From positions 1 through 20,168 of the forward strand of contig DUKF01000001.1 of assembly GCA_013329455.1 (NCBI GenBank): DNA of 20,168 nt. Direction: 5' to 3'. A model generated the notes under the pieces. It was not told the origin of the DNA, searched no databases, and saw only the letters and a list, made by a program, of their open reading frames with translations. A program made the translations under genes and the position numbers. Positions 15,001-20,168 of the stretch are shown here, piece by piece. How positions within the stretch are numbered: position 1 is the stretch's first letter; each line of letters opens with the position of its first letter. The stretch comes from Methanotrichaceae archaeon (GTDB taxonomy: Archaea > Halobacteriota > Methanosarcinia > Methanotrichales > Methanotrichaceae).

Positions 15001-16137
15001 TTAGATCTCCGGGCGGACGAAGACGCGTTCGCCTGGGTATTCGAAGTCCAAACGGGCCAGGTACTCCTGGTGGACCATTTCGGGGTCCAGGTCTACTTCG
15101 GGATGGAAGATTCTGGACCAGTAGGTGAGACCGACGACGCTGTCGAGGCCAAAGTGCATCCCCCAGTAGCAGACGTAGACCTTTCCGTTCTGGACCGCAG
15201 AGATCTCCTCTGCGCCTGGCCTTGTCATGATCTCGCTTCTCTCGGCCTCAAGCTCAGAGACGTCGCTCCACCCCAGATCTGAGATGGACTTGATTTTGAG
15301 GATAACGTCAGGGTTCTCGGATACTACCCACTCCCAGTCGACCTTTGGGTACTTCACGAGGTCGCTTCCGATGTTCTCACCTCCGGCGATTCTGCATAGG
15401 TCGTTTAAAGCTGAACCGTCCCCATAAGAGCTGAGGGATCCGATGCCGCCCTTGGAGCTCGACTCGATGTAGACCTTGGGGGTAGGCAGCCCCTCGACGG
15501 CGGACTTGACCTCATCCTCCTTTCCATCGCACCATTCGCAGTAGGCCTCGGCCTCTTCCACCCGTCCGAGCAGGATCCCGAGCTTTCTGATCTCGTCCTT
15601 CAAGGTCTCCTGCTTGTATAGGTCTAGCCCGACGGCAGTTATGTTTTCGAAGGGGGCTAGGCCCCTCTCGACGGAATATATGCCGTAGGGAAGGTCAGGG
15701 TAGGTGTAGCCGATGACGATTATATTGGGAACGATCTGGTCGGAGTCGCCCATGGCCAGAGACCCGATCTTCTCGTAGTCAAACTCCTTCCAGGTGCCTA
15801 CTACCTCACAGTCCAGAAGATTCGGGAAGAGAGCGGGCTTTTTCGAGATGCTGTCGGTCACCCCGACGATATCCTCCCCTGCGCCGAGCATCTCGACCGC
15901 TTCAGCGGCATCGGTGTTCAGAACGATGATCCTCGCTACCGACATCTCAACCGTCACCGTCCTCCCTGCCGAGTCGTTTATAGTCCTAGGATACCCGGTC
16001 TCCTCACAGATCGAGGTCGAGGACGCTGACGCAGAGCCAGACCCGGAATCTGAAGCGGTTGCAGACGCAAACGCGGACGTCAGCGATGATAGTAGCAATA
16101 GAAACGCCAAAAGCGCACAGAACGACTTTCCCTTCAT
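15001..16137 (-). CDS. Exported ABC-type substrate-binding protein, paralogue B
   Basis: 378 residues from ATG 16137, chosen over an upstream in-frame ATG (16167) because AGAGGT lies seven bases before it and the protein then begins with a normal signal sequence (SFCALLAFLLLLSSLTSAFA). A Ser/Ala/Gly-rich linker (about 20-45) follows, then the TroA/BtuF-like fold beginning TINDSAGRTVTVE. Its paralogue at 10014 shares motifs along the whole length. It carries more Cys (ICEETG, DCEVVGTW, YCEWCDG, DLCRIAGG, VYVCYWG) than the paralogue. No lipobox or anchor is visible. It is the first gene of an operon with the CobN-like gene, the strongest sign that its ligand is connected to the chelatase. No permease or ATPase gene lies nearby. 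Confidence 0.87.
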   Translation of the reverse strand: MKGKSFCALLAFLLLLSSLTSAFASATASDSGSGSASASSTSICEETGYPRTINDSAGRTVTVEMSVARIIVLNTDAAEAVEMLGAGEDIVGVTDSISKKPALFPNLLDCEVVGTWKEFDYEKIGSLAMGDSDQIVPNIIVIGYTYPDLPYGIYSVERGLAPFENITAVGLDLYKQETLKDEIRKLGILLGRVEEAEAYCEWCDGKEDEVKSAVEGLPTPKVYIESSSKGGIGSLSSYGDGSALNDLCRIAGGENIGSDLVKYPKVDWEWVVSENPDVILKIKSISDLGWSDVSELEAERSEIMTRPGAEEISAVQNGKVYVCYWGMHFGLDSVVGLTYWSRIFHPEVDLDPEMVHQEYLARLDFEYPGERVFVRPEI

Positions 16138-16420
16138 ATTAATACCTCTTTTAAGCCGATAGTTCATCTGATGGATAATAACTATTGTGGTTAAGATGTT
16201 ATTAATTAAGTAAAATTGATTTCATGATAAATGGGATATTAGTACGATAATTCGTCGGATATACCCAAAGTAGAATTTATATTTTCTATCTATTCCAGCA
16301 TCTATTGACATGTTAGTCATTAGGTTCCACATTTATGATATATAGTATTATGAATTTACTAAACACTTAGTAATACGAAAAAAGAGTTTATATTATATAA
16401 TATGCTAACCATCTCGAAGA
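16138..16420. promoter_or_regulatory. AT-rich divergent promoter region
   Basis: 283 bp, far richer in A and T than its surroundings, drive the binding-protein/CobN operon leftward and the membrane-protein gene rightward. TTAATTAATAA read leftward at 16199-16209 matches the core of the element before the paralogue at 10014. TTACTAA-ACAC-TTAGTAA at 16356-16373 is an exact inverted repeat just upstream of a rightward TATA block, TTTATATTATATAA at 16388-16400. That TATA block places transcription start close to ATG 16421, so the rightward mRNA is probably leaderless or nearly so. Confidence 0.5.
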
Positions 16421-17419
16421 ATGTCCCTTCTAGAGTACTTGATCAGGACGACGATGCTCATGACGGCGGGGGTGATCGTCGCGAACATCGCCATGGAGGC
16501 GAACCTCCTCGCTGGCCTGGCGCGACCGATCGGCCTCCTATCCCGCTCATCGAACCTGCCCGAGTGCTGCACGGTCTCGATCTTCGCCTGCATGATCAGC
16601 CCTGCCGCCGGAAAGTCCGCCCTATCGGAGTTCTACAGGAGGGGCGAGGTGGGAAAGACCGAAACGCTCCTTTCGATCCTCATCAGCACCTTTCCCGTCG
16701 TCCTGGGGGAGTCGCTCTTCAGGGTACAGGCCCCGATAGCCGTCGTCCTTCTAGGGCCGGTCGTTGGCGGGACATACGTCCTCCTCAACCTCTTTTCCAG
16801 CTTCATCCAGAGCTTTTCGGCTCTCCTCTATTCGAGGCTCAGGATGACGCCGACTGCTTCCACCGGGACCAGCAATTCCGCACCTGCCACCACGATCAAT
16901 ACTACCAACAAGACCAGCAGGGCGGAGGTGGTTGATGAAGACAAAGAGAAGGGGAAGAGCTCCAGGCTCGATCGAGAGACGGCGATGAAGGGTTTTCGAA
17001 AATCGGTTCCAGCTCTCAGAAAGACGATACCGACTGTGGTGGCGACGATGATCCTGATGGACCTGTTGATGAGGCACGGGGCGATCGAGAGCCTCTGCGT
17101 CTTCTTCGACCCGGCCCTTCGGGCTCTAGGTCTTCCGGGGGAGTGCATCGCGCCCCTGGCGATGCAGTTCGTTCACTTCTCGGCGGGGTATGCCTCGGTG
17201 GCGGCTCTGATGGAGGCGGAGGCCATCACCTCCAAGCAGGTGGTGATCACCCTCCTCGTCGGGAGCATGGGGGTGATCACTATGATCTACGCCAAGTACA
17301 GCCTATCGATGTACCTTGCTTTGTTCGGCAAGTTCGGGGCCAGGCTCGCTCTCGTCTCCTACCTCTTCAGCATGACGGCAAAGGTCGTGACGATCTTTCT
17401 GGCGCTGATGCTCCTTTAG
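16421..17419 (+). CDS. Gate/nucleoside-recognition-type membrane protein
   Basis: 332 residues in two hydrophobic halves (about 1-140 and 195-332), joined by a polar Ser/Thr/Asn then Lys/Glu-rich linker (about 143-185). Each half has several membrane helices. Segments such as CTVSIFACMISPAAGKSALSEFYRRGEV followed by a helix, and the matching HFSAGYASVAALMEAEAITSKQVV in the second half, look like the duplicated Gate (nucleoside recognition) domains also found in FeoB-type transporters and sporulation membrane proteins. No GTPase domain is present. No Shine-Dalgarno is seen; the TATA block 20-30 bp upstream suggests a leaderless mRNA. Being encoded between CobN and ChlI-ChlD suggests transport of a metal or tetrapyrrole. 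Family assignment is moderate and substrate unknown. Confidence 0.65.
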   Translation: MSLLEYLIRTTMLMTAGVIVANIAMEANLLAGLARPIGLLSRSSNLPECCTVSIFACMISPAAGKSALSEFYRRGEVGKTETLLSILISTFPVVLGESLFRVQAPIAVVLLGPVVGGTYVLLNLFSSFIQSFSALLYSRLRMTPTASTGTSNSAPATTINTTNKTSRAEVVDEDKEKGKSSRLDRETAMKGFRKSVPALRKTIPTVVATMILMDLLMRHGAIESLCVFFDPALRALGLPGECIAPLAMQFVHFSAGYASVAALMEAEAITSKQVVITLLVGSMGVITMIYAKYSLSMYLALFGKFGARLALVSYLFSMTAKVVTIFLALMLL

Positions 17420-17764
17420 CCATAACAGATGCCAGCTTATCTTGGAAGGCGTGGAGCTGAAGCTTCAGTTTTCATCGAGCATGCTTTACAAAGTGACCTG
17501 GTTTTCTTCCTTATTCAGGCAACAACACCGCATCTTCAACGAATGGGGGAGCAACGCGGTGTTACAGTCCTTTTGTCGTAACGATATCCGATATATCGAC
17601 GATACCGACAAACTAAATCCTGGAATTTCCATATTTCGTATGCTAGTATCATTATATCTTGCTAATTTAAAGTGAAATTTGACCAATTTTTATGCTTCAA
17701 TTAACACTAGATATAGGTTTATATAACTAAGTATGATTTACCGTTAAGCGTAAGGAGAGATCAG
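17420..17764. promoter_or_regulatory. Intergenic region with chelatase-gene promoter
   Basis: 345 bp without a convincing gene. Near the left end a palindrome CTGAAGCTTCAG followed by TTTT (17457-17472) may end the upstream transcript. AACACCGC (17524-17531) and GCGGTGTT (17556-17563) are inverted across 24 bp. TTGACCAA at 17679-17686 recalls the promoter elements at 9941 and 19971. TTTATATAA at 17718-17726 is a good TATA box, and AAGGAG ends seven bases before the ATG of the next gene. Confidence 0.55.
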
Positions 17765-19810
17765 ATGCACCACCTCAAAAGAAGAACCATTCCGTTCACG
17801 TCCATTGTTGGTCAGGAAGATATGAAATTCGCCCTCATCCTCAACGCCGTAAACCCCAGGATCGGAGGCGTTCTGATAAGGGGTGATAAAGGCACAGCGA
17901 AATCGACAGCTGTGCGCGCCCTGGCCGATCTTTTGGATGATATCCCCGTGGTAGAAGGCTGCCCCTTCAACTGCAATCCCCACAATCCAGAAGAGATGTG
18001 CGACCTGTGTTTTGAACGCAGCCAGATGGACCAAGTAGAGGCAACCACGCGCAGAACTCCCGTGATCGATCTGCCGCTCGGGGCAACCGAGGACAGGGTT
18101 GTAGGATCTTTGAACGTGGAAAGGGCTATCAAGGAGGGCATTAAAGCCCTGGAGCCCGGGATTCTGGCTGCCGCCAACCGGGGAATCCTCTACATTGACG
18201 AGGTAAACCTCCTCGACGACCACGTAGCAGACGTCCTACTGGACTCGGCCGCCATGGGTGTAAACATAGTAGAACGCGAGGGCATCTCCGTGGCCCATCC
18301 TTCAAAGTTCATCCTCGTTGGCACCATGAACCCCGAGGAGGGCGAGATCAGGCCCCAGCTTCTGGACAGATTTGGGCTGCAGGTGAATGTAGAGGGCATT
18401 GAAGACGTCGATCTGAGGATGGAGATTGCCAAGAGGGCGGAGAAATTTGAGGCCGATCCTGAGGACTTCGCTCAGGAGTTTGAGTCAAACCAGGAAGATC
18501 TGAGAAGGCAGATCTTCGAGGCCAAGAAGATCCTGAGAAGAGTAACCATGGATGATGATCTCCTAAGAACTACGGCCTCGACCTGCGTCGACCTGGGAGT
18601 CAAAACGCATCGAGCGGAGATTGTAATCACCAGGACGGCCAAGACCATAGCTTCCTTCGAAGGAAGGACGGATGTAAATTCTGAAGACGTAAGAAAGGCC
18701 ATGGAGCTGGCTCTGGCCCACAGGATGAGAAGCAGGCCCTTTGAACCACCCACGCTGAACAAAGAGCGGCTGGAAGAGTCGATGGACAAGCATCAGGAAC
18801 CTCAGAAGCAGCAACCTCAGAAGCAGCAACCTCAGAAGCAGCAACCCCAGAATCCGGAGAGGGGTGAGGAGAAACACCAGGAGAGACCCCAGGAACAGGA
18901 TTCCAATGGCTCTGAGGAACCTTTTCAGGGGCAGGAAAATATCTTCGAGATAGGCGAGCCCATCGACGTGCGGCAGATTAACATTCTTCGCAAAAGGGAC
19001 AGGACGCCGCGCCGGAAGGCAAGCGGCAGGAGAATGAACACTCTTGCAAAGTCTGGATCGGGAAGGTACCTGCGCCACAGGATGCCTCAAGAGGGAAAGG
19101 ACATAGCCATCGATGCCACCATCAGGGCAGCCGCTCCATATCAGCGCTTTAGAGAAGGAAGTAACGTCATCAAAGTGCACAGCCAGGACATCCGGGAGAA
19201 GGAGCGGGTCAGGAAGACCTCGGTCGTGGTCATGTTCGTGGTGGACGCCAGCGGCTCCATGGGCGCTGTGAGGAGAATGGAGAGCGCCAAGGGCGCGGTC
19301 CTCTCCATGCTCATGGATTCCTACCAAAAGAGAGACAAGATCGGCATGGTGGCCTTTAAGGGAAAGGACGCAGAGCTGCTCCTCTCCCACTGCTCCAGCG
19401 TGGACCAAGCTCTGAGCAGGCTCAGCGAGCTTCCAACTGGCGGAAAGACTCCCTTATCTGCGGGTCTTTCCAAAGGATTGCAACTCCTGCAAAGTGAGAT
19501 GAGGAAAGACAAAGAGGCTAAACAGATGATGGTGCTGATATCTGATGGTAGGGCCAATGTCTCCCTTGGAGGAAGCATTAGAGATGAGATTAGAGAGATC
19601 TCAGAAAGGACAAAACAAGCTGGAGTGCATACTATCGTGATCGACACTGAGGTGGTGGAGTCGTCGTTCATGGATATGAGGCTGGGGTACTGCAGAGATG
19701 TAGCAGAGGCGGCTGGTGGAAGATACTATCCAATATCCTGCCTCAGCCCTGAGGCGCTGTGCAGCATAGTGGAAGGCGAGCAGCAGACACTCTTCGAGAA
19801 GAACGCCTGA
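17765..19810 (+). CDS. Fused ChlI-ChlD type chelatase ATPase/vWA subunit
   Basis: 681 residues. The N-terminal AAA+ domain (about 1-330) has Walker [10 protein letters not shown] (40-48), a Cys motif C-x3-C-x8-C-x2-C (66-82) typical of many BchI/ChlI proteins, Walker [12 protein letters not shown] (141-151), and sensor region [22 protein letters not shown] Gln/Pro/Lys-rich linker (about 342-390) with a short tandem repeat leads to a C-terminal von Willebrand A domain with MIDAS DASGSMG (494-500) and [11 protein letters not shown]. This supplies both the I (ATPase) and D (adaptor) parts of a class I chelatase, the partner needed by the CobN-like subunit encoded at 11267-14977. It has its own TATA box and strong ribosome binding site. 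Specificity for cobalt, magnesium or another reaction is set by the large subunit and cannot be read here. Confidence 0.93.
   Translation: MHHLKRRTIPFTSIVGQEDMKFALILNAVNPRIGGVLIRGDKGTAKSTAVRALADLLDDIPVVEGCPFNCNPHNPEEMCDLCFERSQMDQVEATTRRTPVIDLPLGATEDRVVGSLNVERAIKEGIKALEPGILAAANRGILYIDEVNLLDDHVADVLLDSAAMGVNIVEREGISVAHPSKFILVGTMNPEEGEIRPQLLDRFGLQVNVEGIEDVDLRMEIAKRAEKFEADPEDFAQEFESNQEDLRRQIFEAKKILRRVTMDDDLLRTTASTCVDLGVKTHRAEIVITRTAKTIASFEGRTDVNSEDVRKAMELALAHRMRSRPFEPPTLNKERLEESMDKHQEPQKQQPQKQQPQKQQPQNPERGEEKHQERPQEQDSNGSEEPFQGQENIFEIGEPIDVRQINILRKRDRTPRRKASGRRMNTLAKSGSGRYLRHRMPQEGKDIAIDATIRAAAPYQRFREGSNVIKVHSQDIREKERVRKTSVVVMFVVDASGSMGAVRRMESAKGAVLSMLMDSYQKRDKIGMVAFKGKDAELLLSHCSSVDQALSRLSELPTGGKTPLSAGLSKGLQLLQSEMRKDKEAKQMMVLISDGRANVSLGGSIRDEIREISERTKQAGVHTIVIDTEVVESSFMDMRLGYCRDVAEAAGGRYYPISCLSPEALCSIVEGEQQTLFEKNA
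18800..18849 (+). repeat. 15-bp tandem repeat in the linker of the ChlI-ChlD gene
   Basis: CCTCAGAAGCAGCAA occurs three times in a row (starting 18800, 18815, 18830) followed by a partial fourth. It encodes repeats of Pro-Gln-Lys-Gln-Gln in the flexible linker. It stays in frame, so copy-number change would only alter linker length. Confidence 0.9.
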
Positions 19811-20109
19811 GCCCAGAATATTTCGGAGAATTTCAAAATTTCGGGGTCGTAGGTGTCGATTATCGAAGAACTGCGATATTTATATAATCCACGATCCCGC
19901 TTCGATGCCTACCGATTTGCAATGACAGAATTCAACGAGGAATTCTGAACAGGATGCAATTAGTCTTATTTTGACCAAAATCCTTATTAATTAATCAGTT
20001 GATTGGCGCTAAAATGTGTAATTGGTATGAATTAATTTCAATTTGTAATAATTAAGGCGTGTAAATTAATTCTAAATAGCGTTAAAATCTTACTGGTGAG
20101 GTGGTATAT
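19811..20109. promoter_or_regulatory. Long upstream region of the right-edge start
   Basis: 299 bp after the chelatase gene with no convincing gene. It holds a TATA-like TTTATATAAT at 19879-19888, the exact inverted repeat CAGAATTC-aacgag-GAATTCTG at 19926-19947, and TTGACCAAAA plus CTTATTAATTAAT at 19971-19995, which matches the element before 10014 at 23 of 25 positions. The distance from that element to ATG 20110 implies a leader of roughly 90 nt. Confidence 0.45.
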
Positions 20110-20157
20110 ATGGAGACAAAAAAGTCGTGGATGTTGGTTCTGTCCCTGTTATTTTGA
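20110..20157 (+). pseudogene. Truncated signal-peptide-like start at the window edge
   Basis: A GGTGAGGTGG ribosome binding site precedes ATG 20110, which encodes METKKSWMLVLSLLF and then TGA. A Lys-Lys start followed by a hydrophobic run is how an exported protein begins. With the shared promoter element upstream, a further binding-protein paralogue may have been intended. The stop after 15 codons suggests a frameshift or a decayed gene, though the window ends too soon to see what follows; chance is possible. Confidence 0.35.
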
Positions 20158-20168
20158 ATTGAATACCC

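Noticed and set aside
16402..16935. Alternative rightward frame starting 19 bp before the Gate-type gene
   Set aside because: Its product is Arg/His/Asp-rich and non-hydrophobic, while the overlapping frame gives regular membrane helices and a conserved C-terminus.
17442..17675. 77-residue open frame between the Gate-type gene and the chelatase gene
   Set aside because: No ribosome binding site, no recognisable motif, and it spans inverted repeats and promoter-like AT-rich DNA.
18800..18849. Short tandem repeat considered as a CRISPR-like array
   Set aside because: Repeats are contiguous without spacers and in frame within a coding region; it is a Pro/Gln/Lys linker repeat.

Overview
The window looks like chromosomal DNA of a methanogenic euryarchaeon, most likely in or near the Methanotrichales (Methanothrix/Methanosaeta). 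This rests on archaeal TATA-type promoters, archaeal-type RNA 2'-phosphotransferase and split cis-prenyltransferase genes, a Cys-rich archaeal CobN-like chelatase with a fused ChlI-ChlD partner, and a GC-rich background. The genus is an inference; the sequence has no rRNA or methanogenesis marker to prove it. No tRNA, rRNA, CRISPR array or transposase was seen.

Region 1 (1-2334): the 3' part of an RNA 2'-phosphotransferase gene (KptA/Tpt1) converges on a short cis-prenyltransferase-like gene that lacks the catalytic N-terminal motif. A DUF92-family membrane protein gene is transcribed divergently from it. The last two plausibly serve polyprenyl carrier-lipid metabolism.

Region 2 (2335-4042): an AT-rich accessory patch. 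It holds two identical palindromes side by side, a 151-bp diverged second copy of the 3' end of the DUF92 gene, and one unrecognised 406-413-residue gene. It looks like inserted or recombined foreign DNA.

Region 3 (4043-8624): aroE and tyrA overlap as an aromatic amino acid operon. They are followed by a small membrane protein, a double Cys-cluster protein, a secreted or lipoprotein-like protein, a PsiE-family membrane protein and a SemiSWEET transporter.

Region 4 (8625-20168): a metal/tetrapyrrole locus. There are three TroA/BtuF-like substrate-binding proteins. Two are close paralogues flanking a 1236-residue CobN-like chelatase large subunit, and one of these is in tandem with it. A divergent Gate/nucleoside-recognition-type membrane protein and a 681-residue ChlI-ChlD fusion follow. 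Together the CobN-like protein and the ChlI-ChlD fusion supply all parts of an ATP-dependent class I chelatase. No BtuC/BtuD-type permease or ATPase is encoded here, so the binding proteins are orphans within the window. The locus may insert cobalt for B12 synthesis, or it may act on imported metallated tetrapyrroles; the sequence does not decide. Related AT-rich promoter elements precede both paralogous binding proteins and a truncated signal-peptide-like start at the right edge, suggesting shared control.
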